DNA from: G965214625 sp965214625
GTDB lineage: Bacteria; Pseudomonadota; Gammaproteobacteria; Arenicellales; Poriferihabitantaceae
NCBI GenBank assembly: GCA_965214625.1
Contig: OZ243962.1
Location: forward strand, 1,116,001 to 1,180,000
Reading direction: 5' to 3'
DNA length: 64,000 nt
The translations under genes and the position numbers were made by a program. The notes beneath the pieces were generated by a model. The model saw only the letters and a program-made list of their open reading frames with translations, made no database searches and was not told the DNA's origin. Every line of letters begins with the position of its first letter. Within the stretch, counting starts at the first letter, position 1. Of the stretch, positions 1 to 9,139 are shown in pieces.

Positions 1-1070
1 CGGGCGAAGATGTCATCGCCTTTTCCGACACGGGTGACTATGCCGCCAATATTGAATTGGCAGAAACAGTGCCGCCACAGGAAAAACGACCGGAACCGAC
101 GCAGGCAATGCGCCTGGTCGACACCCCGAACGTAAAAACCATCAAGGCGCTGGTCGAACAGCATGGCCTGCCTATTGAGAAAACGATCAAGACACTGATC
201 GTCAGGGCCGCAGGCGACGATGAACACCCGCTGGTGGCATTGCTGATCCGGGGAGATCATCAGCTCAATGCCATCAAGGCCGCAAGATTGCCTGGGGTGG
301 CCAGTCCACTGGTACTGGCAGATGAGTCCGAGATCCGCCAGGCGATCGGTGCCGGTCCCGGTTCATTGGGCCCGGTCAACCTGCCGATTCCATTTGTGGT
401 TGACCGGTCTGTTGCCGTGATGTCGGATTTCGGCGCAGGGGCCAATATTGAAGGGAAACATTATTTCGGCATCAATTGGCATCGCGACCTGGTACTCGGA
501 GAAGTGGCTGATATCCGCAATATCACTGAAGAGGATCCGTGCCCCGATGGCCATGGTCACTTCACGATCGCCCGCGGCATCGAAGTGGGCCATATCTTCC
601 AGCTCGGCAAAAAATACAGTCAGGCAATGCAGGCCACGGTACTGGATGAAGCAGGCAGCGCAGCGGAAATGTTCATGGGCTGCTATGGCATCGGTGTTAC
701 CCGGATTATCGCCGCAGCCATCGAACAGAACCATGACGAAAAAGGCATTATCTGGCCGGATGCCATTGCGCCGTACGATGTTGCCATCATTCCAATCGGA
801 ATGCACAAGTCGGCGAAAATCAAAACCGCCGCCGAACAGCTTCACGATCAGATTGAGCAGGCCGGATTCAGTGTGCTGCTGGACGACCGGGATGAACGGC
901 CGGGGGTCAAATTTGCCGACATGGAACTCATTGGCATTCCCCATCGGCTGGTGATCGGAGAGCGCAGTCTTGACACGGGGTTGCTTGAATACCGACATCG
1001 CGCCACCGGGGAGAAACGGGACATTGAAACAGATTGTTTCATCAAGGTACTGCAGGAACTCAGGTCATGA
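1..1070 (+). CDS. proS: Prolyl-tRNA synthetase, C-terminal part (cut by left edge)
   Basis: Charges tRNA-Pro with proline in the cytoplasm. The frame is open from base 3 and runs off the left edge, so the N-terminal catalytic part is missing. What remains is the end of the first catalytic block (GEDVIAFSDTGDYAANIELA), then the inserted YbaK-type editing domain that clears Ala-tRNA-Pro, then a class II motif 3 region (MGCYGIGVTRIIAAAIEQ), then the anticodon-binding domain (LLDDRDERPGVKFAD, LIGIPHRLVIGER). The inserted editing domain marks the bacterial-type enzyme. Identification is firm. The internal TTG at 57 is not the true start. Confidence 0.97.
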   Translation, partial: GEDVIAFSDTGDYAANIELAETVPPQEKRPEPTQAMRLVDTPNVKTIKALVEQHGLPIEKTIKTLIVRAAGDDEHPLVALLIRGDHQLNAIKAARLPGVASPLVLADESEIRQAIGAGPGSLGPVNLPIPFVVDRSVAVMSDFGAGANIEGKHYFGINWHRDLVLGEVADIRNITEEDPCPDGHGHFTIARGIEVGHIFQLGKKYSQAMQATVLDEAGSAAEMFMGCYGIGVTRIIAAAIEQNHDEKGIIWPDAIAPYDVAIIPIGMHKSAKIKTAAEQLHDQIEQAGFSVLLDDRDERPGVKFADMELIGIPHRLVIGERSLDTGLLEYRHRATGEKRDIETDCFIKVLQELRS

Positions 1071-1285
1071 CCGGTTCCGCCGCCTTCGGATTTTTGCCCC
1101 GGTGGCCCAGGTGATGCCCCGTTTTGTCAGGCGGCACCTTGATGCCCTTGCCGGGGGCCCGATCACCCCAGGACAGGCTGAACGGTCTTGGCCCACTGTG
1201 ACAGATAATCCGTTCAGACCGACATGAACAGTGGTTCCCTGTTTCACCCGTCAACCGCAAAAAAATCCTTCCCAATGGGTAAAAC

Positions 1286-1294
1286 TGCTATAAT
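1286..1294 (+). promoter_or_regulatory. Extended -10 promoter for the cold-shock gene
   Basis: TGCTATAAT at 1286-1294 is a perfect TATAAT preceded by an extended TGn element. No good -35 box is visible at 16-18 bases upstream, which is acceptable for an extended -10 promoter. A start around 1300 would give an untranslated leader of about 80 bases before the csp ATG at 1385. Confidence 0.5.
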
Positions 1295-1345
1295 GGAGCC
1301 TTATTCAGCGGCCTATGAGTTGGTTTGCCGCAAATTTATTCTAAC

Positions 1346-1370
1346 TGCCGCCATACGGTGGCATTTTTTT
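1346..1370 (+). terminator. Terminator-like hairpin inside the csp leader (possible attenuator)
   Basis: TGCCGCC (1346-1352) pairs with GGTGGCA (1357-1363) as a 7-bp stem with one G-U pair and loop ATAC, followed directly by seven T (1364-1370). This has the form of a rho-independent terminator, but it sits between the csp promoter and the csp ribosome-binding site (GAGG at 1375-1378). A second TGCCGC at 1326-1331 could pair with the same right arm and exclude the hairpin. Read-through control is an inference. Confidence 0.5.
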
Positions 1371-1384
1371 GTATGAGGTCGAAT

Positions 1385-1597
1385 ATGTCAGGTGCAGTGG
1401 AAACCGGAACCGTGAAATGGTTTAACGATGCCAAAGGTTTTGGGTTTATTAAAAGAAAGGGAGAGCCGGATGTATTTGTCCACTACCGGGCCATCAACGG
1501 TGAAGGCCGCAGAACCTTGACCGAAGGGCAACAGGTCACGTTCAGCGTGACCCATGGCGCAAAAGGCCCTCAAGCAGACAACGTCACCCCCCTGTAG
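1385..1597 (+). CDS. Cold-shock domain protein (CspA family)
   Basis: A 70-residue single cold-shock domain protein that binds single-stranded RNA and DNA. RNP1-like KGFGFI and RNP2-like VFVHY are both present, after the usual TGTVKWFNDAKGFGFI block. The ATG at 1385 is chosen because it gives normal family length and has GAGG six bases upstream; the frame is open further up (1325) but that extension does not look like a Csp. The leader holds an extended -10 promoter and a terminator-like hairpin, which fits a transcriptionally regulated csp gene. Which Csp paralogue this is cannot be told from sequence. Confidence 0.95.
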   Translation: MSGAVETGTVKWFNDAKGFGFIKRKGEPDVFVHYRAINGEGRRTLTEGQQVTFSVTHGAKGPQADNVTPL

Positions 1598-1929
1598 CGA
1601 GGGAAGCGACAGGCCGGCTGTCGACCGGTCAATACCCACTGCGTGCAGTGCCGTCCTTGCCTGCAACTCCCCGACAACCCCAAGACGGTTTGCTCAAAAC
1701 GTGCATCACAAACAATCGAACTCTCCCTTATCAGACCGGTCAGCAAGGGGGCGTTGATGCGCCGTTTCATTTTGCCGTCCTGATTTTCAATGATCCCCTT
1801 GGTCTGATACATCGTAATGCCACTGTCACTGAAAGAATACGGCGCTATCTGGGATGATCACGGAATGGGCGAGCAATCAGTGACCGTGACCCTGTCTCAA
1901 ACAAAGCGCCGGCTTGCGAATCGGTCATC
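1598..1929. other. Intergenic, no gene recognised
   Basis: 332 bases between csp and the flavin-reductase-like gene. Only short open frames without ribosome-binding sites or recognisable motifs occur here. I see no convincing terminator after csp and no clear promoter. Confidence 0.5.
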
Positions 1930-2544
1930 ATGCTGATAAATCTCGACAATCTGAGTACGGCGCAAACGTACTTCACAATGACCCAGACCGTCATTCCAAG
2001 GCCCATTGCCTGGATACTGACTGAAAACCGGAAAGGCAATTACAATCTCGCCCCTTTTTCCTATTTCAACGCAGTCTGCAGTGATCCGCCGTTGGTTGCT
2101 TTTTCCATCGGACTGCAACCAGATGGCACGTCGAAAGATACATTGGTCAATCTCTCAGCCCGACCTCAATGTGTTGTCCATATTGCCAGTTGCGACCAAC
2201 TCGCTGTGTTGAATCAAACATCAGCGACACTGCCCCCCGGTGAATCAGAGGTGCTCGCATCCCATATCGATCTGGTCGATCAAGAAGGCTTTTCGATCCC
2301 CCGTATTGCTGATTGCAAGATTGCCTTTATGTGTGACATCGATCAGATTCAGGAAATCGGGAACCATCGCCAGTCCCTCATCCTTGCCCGGATCCTGTGT
2401 ATTTATATCGAGGACAGCTGTACCGGCATGGATTCCAACGGTCGTCTCAAGGTGGATGCCACCAAGATCCTTCCCTTGGCCCGGCTGGGGGCCAGTCAGT
2501 ATGTGTCGTTTGGTGAAGTGCTCAGCATTCAAAGACCCCGTTAA
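1930..2544 (+). CDS. Flavin reductase-like FMN-binding protein
   Basis: A 204-residue protein of the flavin-reductase-like split-barrel family (DIM6/NTAB type), which binds FMN and often acts as an NAD(P)H:flavin oxidoreductase. The N-terminal block VIPRPIAWILTENRKGNYNL followed by APFSYFNAVCSDPPLVAFSI is characteristic: the RPIAW segment and the PFSYF segment line the flavin site. Length fits the family. No Shine-Dalgarno is obvious before the ATG, but the homologous N-terminus supports this start. It is convergent with the DsbA-like gene. The substrate or partner oxygenase is unknown. Confidence 0.85.
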   Translation: MLINLDNLSTAQTYFTMTQTVIPRPIAWILTENRKGNYNLAPFSYFNAVCSDPPLVAFSIGLQPDGTSKDTLVNLSARPQCVVHIASCDQLAVLNQTSATLPPGESEVLASHIDLVDQEGFSIPRIADCKIAFMCDIDQIQEIGNHRQSLILARILCIYIEDSCTGMDSNGRLKVDATKILPLARLGASQYVSFGEVLSIQRPR

Positions 2545-2638
2545 TTTGACTTGCCAGAGCCAGCAAAATCAACCCGAAACAAAGGCTTTCATTCTCGTTG
2601 TTCGAGATCCCGGCATCCGTCCGGTCGCTATACCGATG

Positions 2639-3307
2639 TCATGTCATGCCACTGCCTATTGAATCCATTACCGAGGGAAACACTCGTCTCAATGCCGACA
2701 ACATTTGCCCTACATCATTGTAATCTACCGGTATCAGACTGACCCCCTCTTGAGTTTGTGCCGCCAAAGTGGGAAAACCCTGGACACCCAGTCGATGCAC
2801 CAGACTGATTTCACCGAGCAAGGTCTGTTGGGTTACCATCGATACCAGGTCGTGCCTGAATCGGTCCTGATTGAGACCCAGACAATCCGCAAGGTCCAGC
2901 AGTGTCTCGACATCCGAAGGATTTCTTGATTCCAGATAATAGGCCCTTTGTATCGCATGGGTCATCATCTCATCAAACTGTATTCCCTGGAAACGTGCCG
3001 CGATCACCGCACGACAGCCCGGGTAGGTCGAACGTCTTGGTTGGCAGGTCTCCCAGAATGCATGATTGAAACGTACCTCCGGAATCATCGATTCGATATG
3101 AAGCCAGGTCTGACGCAACTGCTTTTTCATCGGCTCAGCCATCGGCTGATCGGAATCGGGGGCCAATCCACCCAATAGCCTGACAACCTGCACCGCAGGC
3201 GGTATCACACAAAGCAGTTTTTCCAGGACAGTGCGAAATCCCCAGCACCAGCTGCACATCGGATCGTGCACATAATACAGTGTCGGACGCAGCTGTGTTG
3301 TCACCAT
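2639..3307 (-). CDS. DsbA-family thiol-disulfide protein
   Basis: A 222-residue thioredoxin-fold protein of the DsbA/FrnE-like group. PMCSWCWGF near residues 17-24 contains the redox pair Cys18-Cys21, and GVQGFPTLAAQ near residue 175 supplies the cis-proline loop. No signal peptide is visible, so it probably acts in the cytoplasm rather than as periplasmic DsbA. It starts 8 bases after the SDR gene and is probably the last gene of the moaC-moeA-methyltransferase-SDR run. The substrate is not known. Confidence 0.85.
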   Translation of the reverse strand: MVTTQLRPTLYYVHDPMCSWCWGFRTVLEKLLCVIPPAVQVVRLLGGLAPDSDQPMAEPMKKQLRQTWLHIESMIPEVRFNHAFWETCQPRRSTYPGCRAVIAARFQGIQFDEMMTHAIQRAYYLESRNPSDVETLLDLADCLGLNQDRFRHDLVSMVTQQTLLGEISLVHRLGVQGFPTLAAQTQEGVSLIPVDYNDVGQMLSALRRVFPSVMDSIGSGMT

Positions 3308-3315
3308 GACCCGGC

Positions 3316-4107
3316 TCAGCGTCCACCGGCGATATCAATAAACGTACCGGTACAGTAGCTGGACTGATCGGACAATAACCACATGATGGCGCGGGCGACC
3401 TCATCCGATGTACCGGGGCGTTTCAACGGAATGGTACTTCTGATACGTTCCAGCCGATTCGGCTCCCCCCCGCTTGCATGCATTTCGGTATCGATAAATC
3501 CCGGTCGCACGGCATTTACCCGGATTCCTTCCTGGGCGACTTCATTCGCCAACCCTCTTGTGAAGGTATCAATGGCCCCCTTCGAAGCCGCGTAATCAAT
3601 GTATTCGCCGGCAGAACCGATTCTCGATGCGGCCGATGAAACATTGACAATGATACCGCCACGACCCCCCCGGCTTTTTGCCATGCGTCTTACCGCTTCC
3701 CTGGCACATAGCAAACTGCCGCGCACATTGGTCGCAAAAACCCGATCAATCCGCCCCGCATCCATGTCAACCAATGCCATTTGCGTTTCGAGTATCGCCG
3801 CATTATTGACCAGTCCATACAGTCTGCCGGGGTGTTTCTGGACTCTGTCGAACAAACCAACCACGGACGGTTCATCCGCCACATCCGCCTTGATGCAAAA
3901 GGCCATTCCGCCCTGTCTTTTTATGTCGCCGACCACGCCTTGCGCTGCAATGTCGTTGTTCAGGTAGTTAATACAGACCACATAACCCCGGGATGCGGCC
4001 AGTCTGGCCGTTGACGCACCAATCCCCCGACTGCCACCGGTCACAATAATGATCAGCGGCTCTCCACTGTCATTCTGCGTCTGCGGCAAGTCACTTCCGG
4101 TACTCAT
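3316..4107 (-). CDS. SDR-family NAD(P)-dependent oxidoreductase
   Basis: A classical short-chain dehydrogenase/reductase of about 263 residues. The TGGSRGIG motif near the N-terminus binds the cofactor, VNNAAI stabilises the core, VNVSSAAS supplies the catalytic Ser, and YAASKGA supplies the Tyr-Lys pair. VRPGFIDTEMH and the C-terminal TGTFIDIAGGR are also typical of FabG-like members. The ATG at 4107 is chosen over the upstream 4167 because the extra 20 residues are not family-like. It lies 102 bases after the methyltransferase gene and just before the DsbA-like gene. The substrate cannot be inferred. Confidence 0.9.
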   Translation of the reverse strand: MSTGSDLPQTQNDSGEPLIIIVTGGSRGIGASTARLAASRGYVVCINYLNNDIAAQGVVGDIKRQGGMAFCIKADVADEPSVVGLFDRVQKHPGRLYGLVNNAAILETQMALVDMDAGRIDRVFATNVRGSLLCAREAVRRMAKSRGGRGGIIVNVSSAASRIGSAGEYIDYAASKGAIDTFTRGLANEVAQEGIRVNAVRPGFIDTEMHASGGEPNRLERIRSTIPLKRPGTSDEVARAIMWLLSDQSSYCTGTFIDIAGGR

Positions 4108-4209
4108 GGACAGATAATCGCGATCATCGGTGTTGCTCGTGCAATCGATTGTACACGGGGACAACATACAAAAAACACAACCGTTGTACGCTCTTCTTTC
4201 TTATCGCAT

Positions 4210-4776
4210 TCAAATCGGTTTTTTTGCAATGATAAAACTGCTGGTTCCAGTCGGTGCCTCGCAATTACTGCTGAGCACCGACAGACCCCCAAACAGGTCC
4301 AGCAATTCGCCGTCCTGTAACACATAATGTGGATTGAAATCCGGCTTCTCGAGTAAAAACCGCCGGTTGAATGTTTTAAAGAATATCAATCCATTCGGCT
4401 TCAATGCGGCAATTAATGTGTCGATCAATGACCGCTGGAGGTACCGAACCACCGAAATAAAATCAAAACGATGTGGCGGCAGCACGGCATTTTCCAGATC
4501 CATGACGGCAGACAACACGGGCAGATTGAAATGATCAGCCGACCGGGCACAGCACCTGAGCCCCTCCAAAGAACCATCGATGGCCACGACCGTATAACCC
4601 CGTGTTGCCATATACAGGGCATTCGCGCCTCTTCCACAAGCCACCTCCAACGCCAGGCCACGCTTGCGGCAGTGGACAACGCCGTCGAGTTCGGCCTCTC
4701 CCTTCGGATAAACCAGTTCCGACTGCCTGGCCAAATACTTTTTGTCCCAACGTGCCAGATCAGGATTAACAAACAT
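4210..4776 (-). CDS. Class I SAM-dependent methyltransferase (TehB-like)
   Basis: About 188 residues. LALEVACGRGANALYMATRG is motif I for S-adenosylmethionine binding, VVAIDGS is motif II, and DFISVVRYLQRSLI follows at the motif IV position. The fold is closest to small TehB/UbiG-like methyltransferases, but the acceptor is unknown. The start at 4776 (MFVNPDLARWDKKY) gives an 11-base overlap with the end of moeA and so suggests translational coupling; a longer start at 4830 would overlap moeA by 65 bases. Membership of the moa/moe transcript is inferred from spacing only. Confidence 0.82.
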   Translation of the reverse strand: MFVNPDLARWDKKYLARQSELVYPKGEAELDGVVHCRKRGLALEVACGRGANALYMATRGYTVVAIDGSLEGLRCCARSADHFNLPVLSAVMDLENAVLPPHRFDFISVVRYLQRSLIDTLIAALKPNGLIFFKTFNRRFLLEKPDFNPHYVLQDGELLDLFGGLSVLSSNCEAPTGTSSFIIAKKPI

Positions 4777-6034
4777 GATCGAATGGCTGGACTTCCACCT
4801 GCTCCCCGGCCTCAACGCCCGCCGACTCATCCGGTAAAATAATATAGCAATTCGCCCGACTCATGGAACTCAAAATTCCCGAGCCCTGCTCTCCGGTTGA
4901 CCTGACGACCGTTTCCCCCCGCTCGTCAAGCGAAAGCACACCCCGCTGATATTCCATTCTTCCCGGGCGTTTTCTCAATTTGGTCAGTGATTTTACGGTC
5001 AGCTTGAGCGGAACCGCATATTTTTCACCGGCTAATTGCCTTAACGCAGGCTTGACAAACAACTGGAACGTGACCATCACGGAGACCGGATTCCCGGGTA
5101 GCCCGAAAAACAAACTATTCCTGACCTTGCCAAAAGACAACGGCCGTCCCGGTTTGATCGCGACCTTCCAGAAGGTCACATCCCCCAGCTGATCCAGCAT
5201 TTGCTTGACATAATCCGCATCCCCCACCGATGCCCCGGCGGAGGTAATCACCATATCGGCGCAGTTCGCGGCCTCGACAATCGCCTCGGCAACCGCATCC
5301 GCATCATCCTCGATGATGCCAAGGTCCACGGTGTCGACACCAAGATCTGACAGCATAGCGTAGAGCGTATAACGATTTGAATCATACACTTCCCCCAGAC
5401 GCAATGCGGTCCCCACCGATCGAAGTTCGTCGCCATTGGAAAAAAAGGCCACTCGCGGGCGCCTTAACACGGGCAACTCCGAAAAACCGAGTGAAGCGGC
5501 CAGCCCCAGATGGGAGGCTCCCAGCCGGACACCGGCAGCAATCGTCACGTCGCCGACTTTGATGTCTTCTCCCGCATAACGGACATTAGCCCCCTTTTTC
5601 TCTCCGCCCGGCACGGTGACACGGGTTCCCTGCTTTTGCACTCGCTCCTGCATCACAACGCTGTCGGTCCCGTTTGGCATGACCGCACCGGTCATGATTC
5701 GCACACACTGTCCTTGTTTAACCTCTCCCTGGTAAGGCTTTCCGGCAAACGCGATACCGACCACCTCAAAGCACCGGGAACCCGTCAAGGGGAGCGCCTC
5801 CCCGGACAGGGCATAGCCATCCATCGCTGAATTGGTATGATTGGGGACATTCACCCGACTGATCACATCTTGTGCCGCAACCCGGCCCAACGCGGTTCTC
5901 AGTGCCACCGTTTCAGTCGTCGAAATCACGGGCACGGCTTCGAGTATTCGCTGTAACGCTTCCGTCGCAGAAATCGACAACGGATCAAAATCACATGACA
6001 CCGGCTGGTCTGGCTGACGCATCTTGCCTCTCAT
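4766..6034 (-). CDS. moeA: Molybdopterin molybdenumtransferase MoeA
   Basis: Inserts molybdate into adenylated molybdopterin in the last step of molybdenum cofactor synthesis. The 422-residue length is normal. NHTNSAMDGYAL in the N-terminal region, GASVGDADYV, KPGRPLSFGK and FGLPGNPVSVMVTF are MoeA signatures, and the C-terminal domain IV is present. The start may be Met1 (6034) or Met5 (6022). moaC lies 27 bases upstream on the same strand. No molybdoenzyme and no moaA, moaB, moaD or moaE occur in this window. Confidence 0.96.
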   Translation of the reverse strand: MRGKMRQPDQPVSCDFDPLSISATEALQRILEAVPVISTTETVALRTALGRVAAQDVISRVNVPNHTNSAMDGYALSGEALPLTGSRCFEVVGIAFAGKPYQGEVKQGQCVRIMTGAVMPNGTDSVVMQERVQKQGTRVTVPGGEKKGANVRYAGEDIKVGDVTIAAGVRLGASHLGLAASLGFSELPVLRRPRVAFFSNGDELRSVGTALRLGEVYDSNRYTLYAMLSDLGVDTVDLGIIEDDADAVAEAIVEAANCADMVITSAGASVGDADYVKQMLDQLGDVTFWKVAIKPGRPLSFGKVRNSLFFGLPGNPVSVMVTFQLFVKPALRQLAGEKYAVPLKLTVKSLTKLRKRPGRMEYQRGVLSLDERGETVVRSTGEQGSGILSSMSRANCYIILPDESAGVEAGEQVEVQPFDHVC

Positions 6035-6061
6035 TGTACTTTGCCCATGTTCAGTAACACG

Positions 6062-6565
6062 TCAGGTGTTGTCCCCACGGTGCCACTCCCCGGATTTTCC
6101 GCCCGCCTTGTACACCAGTCGAATCTGGCCGATCTCCATGGCCCGGTCAACCGCCTTGCACATATCGTAGATAGTCAAAAGGGCAACCTGCGTGCCGGTC
6201 AAGGCTTCCATTTCAACCCCGGTGCGTTCGCTGGTCTGGGTGGTCGTTCGACAACGGACGCTGCTGCTGTCCCGGTCTATATCGAGGTCGACATTGACCC
6301 GGGTCAACATGATCGGATGGCAAAGAGGGATCAGCTCAGCCGTTCGTTTGGCGGCCATGATTCCGGCCACCCGCGCAATCGACAACACCTCCCCTTTTTC
6401 ATGCTGTCCACTTTCGATCATTGCCAGCGTCTGCGGCTTCATGACGATCCGACCCTCGGCAACGGCCTTGCGATCACTGACCGGCTTGTTCCCGACATCC
6501 ACCATCTGAACCTGTCCTTTGGTATCAAGATGGGTTAACCTGTCCTGCTCATTCATATCTGTCAT
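6062..6565 (-). CDS. moaC: Cyclic pyranopterin monophosphate synthase MoaC
   Basis: Converts the MoaA product to cyclic pyranopterin monophosphate in molybdenum cofactor biosynthesis. At 167 residues it has normal length. LTHLDTKGQVQMVDVGNKP opens the protein as usual, and ELIPLCHPIMLT, TGVEMEALTG and YDMCKAVDR are family signatures with the active-site His, Glu, Asp and Lys. It is first in a minus-strand run with moeA and diverges from the antiporter gene; a TACAAT about 30 bases upstream of the start could be its -10 element. Confidence 0.96.
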   Translation of the reverse strand: MTDMNEQDRLTHLDTKGQVQMVDVGNKPVSDRKAVAEGRIVMKPQTLAMIESGQHEKGEVLSIARVAGIMAAKRTAELIPLCHPIMLTRVNVDLDIDRDSSSVRCRTTTQTSERTGVEMEALTGTQVALLTIYDMCKAVDRAMEIGQIRLVYKAGGKSGEWHRGDNT

Positions 6566-6675
6566 GTCGATTTTTATCTCTATCCGGAGTATTGTAGTGG
6601 TACGGCATCGATTTTAAAACTCACAGAAATCAACCGACCCATGATTCCCACCCCCCACTGTCCAAAGAGCATACC

Positions 6676-7845
6676 GTGCACGAAGACTCAATCGTCTTTT
6701 CCATCTTTCTGATTTTCAGCGGTGCCGCCGTGCTGGCAACGGTCGCGCTGTATCTGCGTCAGGCGATGCCGGTTGCCTATCTGGTACTGGGGGTCATTTT
6801 AGGCCCATGGGGCCTGTCCCTGGTCACCGATGCCGACCTGATTCAGGATATCGCACGTATTGGCATCATATTTCTGTTGTTCCTGCTGGGACTCAATTTG
6901 CCGCTTCAGAAACTCATCCAACTGCTCAGGGAAACCACGCATGTCACCGTGTTTTGCACCCTGATATTCGGGGGTGTCGGGGCCGCGGTCGCCTGGGGTT
7001 ACGGATTACCCCTCACCGATATTCTGGTGGTCGGCATTGCGGTGTCACTGTCCAGTACCATTATCGGTCTGAAACTGCTCCCGACGACCGTCCTGCATCA
7101 CCGACATGTCGGAGAGGTGATCATCAGTATACTGCTGTTGCAGGATTTGATCGCCATCATTGCGTTACTGGTCATCCAGGGAGTGACTCACGGCCAAGTC
7201 CCGATACAGGGCATTGTGTTGACCTTTGCCGCCTTGCCACTACTCGGTCTGGTGACGTGGCTCGGACAGCGCTTTGTGCTGTTGAAATTACTGCGCAAGT
7301 ATGACCGTATCCAGGAGTATGTCTTTCTGATCACAATCGGCTGGTGTCTGAGTATTGCCCAATTGGCCGAAACCATGCACCTGTCTTATGAAATCGGCGC
7401 CTTTGCCGCCGGCATTGCGATCGCGACCAACCCCATCGCCCTTTACATTGCAGAAAACCTGAAACCACTGCGGGATTTTTTTCTGATCATGTTTTTCTTC
7501 GGACTGGGAGCCGGGTTTGATATTAGCGCAGCGGTGGAGGTTGTCATCCCGGCGCTGCTGATCGCAGGGAGTCTGCTGCTGCTAAAGCCACTGGTCTTCC
7601 GCACCTTGCTGATCAACCAGTCCGAAACCGACAAGCTGGCCTGGGAAATCGGTATCCGACTGGGTCAGATGAGTGAATTTTCCCTGCTTATCGTCTTTGT
7701 TGCACTGCAAGGCGGCCTCATCTCCAACGACACGTTCAACATCGTACAGATGGCAACGATCCTGTCATTCATCGTCTCGGCCTACTGGATTGTCATTCGA
7801 TATCCAACACCGATTGCACTGGATGACCGACTCAGAAGAGATTGA
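6676..7845 (+). CDS. Cation:proton antiporter, CPA2 type, membrane domain only
   Basis: An integral membrane exchanger of about 389 residues starting with GTG. It has some eleven or twelve hydrophobic helices. The SLSSTIIGLKLL segment and the following LQDLIAIIALL carry the conserved polar residues of the KefB/YbaL-like ion-binding region. Homologues commonly carry a C-terminal TrkA-N (RCK) NAD-binding domain, which is absent here: the protein ends soon after the last helix. The stop is genuine in frame and no RCK-like sequence follows before the convergent msrAB gene. Ion specificity (potassium or sodium) cannot be assigned. Confidence 0.85.
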   Translation: MHEDSIVFSIFLIFSGAAVLATVALYLRQAMPVAYLVLGVILGPWGLSLVTDADLIQDIARIGIIFLLFLLGLNLPLQKLIQLLRETTHVTVFCTLIFGGVGAAVAWGYGLPLTDILVVGIAVSLSSTIIGLKLLPTTVLHHRHVGEVIISILLLQDLIAIIALLVIQGVTHGQVPIQGIVLTFAALPLLGLVTWLGQRFVLLKLLRKYDRIQEYVFLITIGWCLSIAQLAETMHLSYEIGAFAAGIAIATNPIALYIAENLKPLRDFFLIMFFFGLGAGFDISAAVEVVIPALLIAGSLLLLKPLVFRTLLINQSETDKLAWEIGIRLGQMSEFSLLIVFVALQGGLISNDTFNIVQMATILSFIVSAYWIVIRYPTPIALDDRLRRD

Positions 7846-7889
7846 CCGGGATCATTCAATCACCGTTCGCGCGCAGCGGGGGCATGACG

Positions 7890-9038
7890 TCACTGGAACA
7901 AACTGGCGTACCGGGCATAGCCCTCTGAGTCAAGATCTTCCTTGCCAATGAAACGCAGGGCAGCGGAATTCATGCAATAGCGTAGTCCGGTCGGGGCCGG
8001 ACCATCCTTAAAGACGTGACCCAGATGCGAATCAGCGTGGACACTGCGCACTTCTGTCCGGGGAAACAGCAGTTTAAAGTCGGTTTTGGTTTTGACATTC
8101 TCTGGGACCAGCGGCTGGGTAAAACTGGGCCAGCCGGTACCCGAGTCGAATTTGTCCAACGAGGAAAACAACGGCTCACCGCTCACGATGTCGACATAGA
8201 TGCCGTCGCGTTTTTCATCGTGATACGCATTGTGAAACGGCTGTTCTGTGGCATCGTGTTGGGTCACCTGGTACTGGATATCCGTCAACACCGCTCTTAA
8301 TTCGGCATCAGAGGGTTTGACATACGGTTTGTCCGATTGTTTTGCCTGTACGGTTGTCATTTTCGCCTCACTTATTTCGTTGCCCAAATCCAGCTCCAGA
8401 TCATCCCCCCATGCACGCGCCAGAAACTGGTCTCTGCCCGATCCATATCGATAGGTCTTGTACCGACCCGGATTCTTTTTATAGTAGTCCTGGTGATAGT
8501 TTTCTGCCTTGTAAAAGGCGGTCAACGGCTGGATTGCTACCTTGATCGGGGCCGAAAAACGTCCCGAGTCGATGAGTTGCTGTCTCGAGCGTATCGCCAG
8601 TTCCTGTTGTGCCGGGTTGTGATAGAAAATAACCGGACGATACTGTTTCCCCCGGTCCACGAACTGTCCGCGGTCATCGGTCGGGTCAATCTGTCGCCAA
8701 AATGACTGGAGCAGCTGCTCATAGCCGATGCGTTCAGGATCATAGTACACCCGGACCGTCTCGGTATGCCGGGTCTGACCACCCGCCACCTGGTCATACG
8801 TCGGGTTTTCACTGTCACCCCCGCTGTATCCGGACACCGCTTCGACAACCCCTGGCAGTTTTTCGAAGTCACTTTCCACACACCAGAAACACCCCCCGGC
8901 GAAGGTCGCCTGCTGCAGATGCGCATCGGCAACAAAGGCGGTATTGCGAGAAAGACCCTTTTCATGGTCGACAAACCCGGCCCCCAGCGCCAACAGGACC
9001 AGTGCCCCCAATACGCCCACTGAAACTTTCATTTCCAT
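7890..9038 (-). CDS. msrAB: Methionine sulfoxide reductase MsrA-MsrB fusion, exported or membrane-anchored
   Basis: Repairs oxidised methionine of both stereoisomers. Residues 1-22 are a hydrophobic signal or anchor, so the enzyme probably works in the periplasm. The MsrA domain (about 42-200) has GGCFWCVESDFEKLPGV with catalytic Cys50. The MsrB domain (about 245-382) has SGTGWPSF and the catalytic Cys in RYCMNSAALRF. The zinc-binding CxxC pairs of many MsrB proteins are absent, as in the Neisseria PilB-type enzymes. A thioredoxin-like electron donor domain is not fused. It follows the HAD gene on the same strand by 101 bases. Confidence 0.95.
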   Translation of the reverse strand: MEMKVSVGVLGALVLLALGAGFVDHEKGLSRNTAFVADAHLQQATFAGGCFWCVESDFEKLPGVVEAVSGYSGGDSENPTYDQVAGGQTRHTETVRVYYDPERIGYEQLLQSFWRQIDPTDDRGQFVDRGKQYRPVIFYHNPAQQELAIRSRQQLIDSGRFSAPIKVAIQPLTAFYKAENYHQDYYKKNPGRYKTYRYGSGRDQFLARAWGDDLELDLGNEISEAKMTTVQAKQSDKPYVKPSDAELRAVLTDIQYQVTQHDATEQPFHNAYHDEKRDGIYVDIVSGEPLFSSLDKFDSGTGWPSFTQPLVPENVKTKTDFKLLFPRTEVRSVHADSHLGHVFKDGPAPTGLRYCMNSAALRFIGKEDLDSEGYARYASLFQ

Positions 9039-9139
9039 TCAATCTGAATACTCTTTAACTACGACATCGATCTTTCGATAGAGTTCATCGGACACCCGGT
9101 GATCAGCTGTATTACGGTTCTCTGCGGCTTGCCCCGGCA

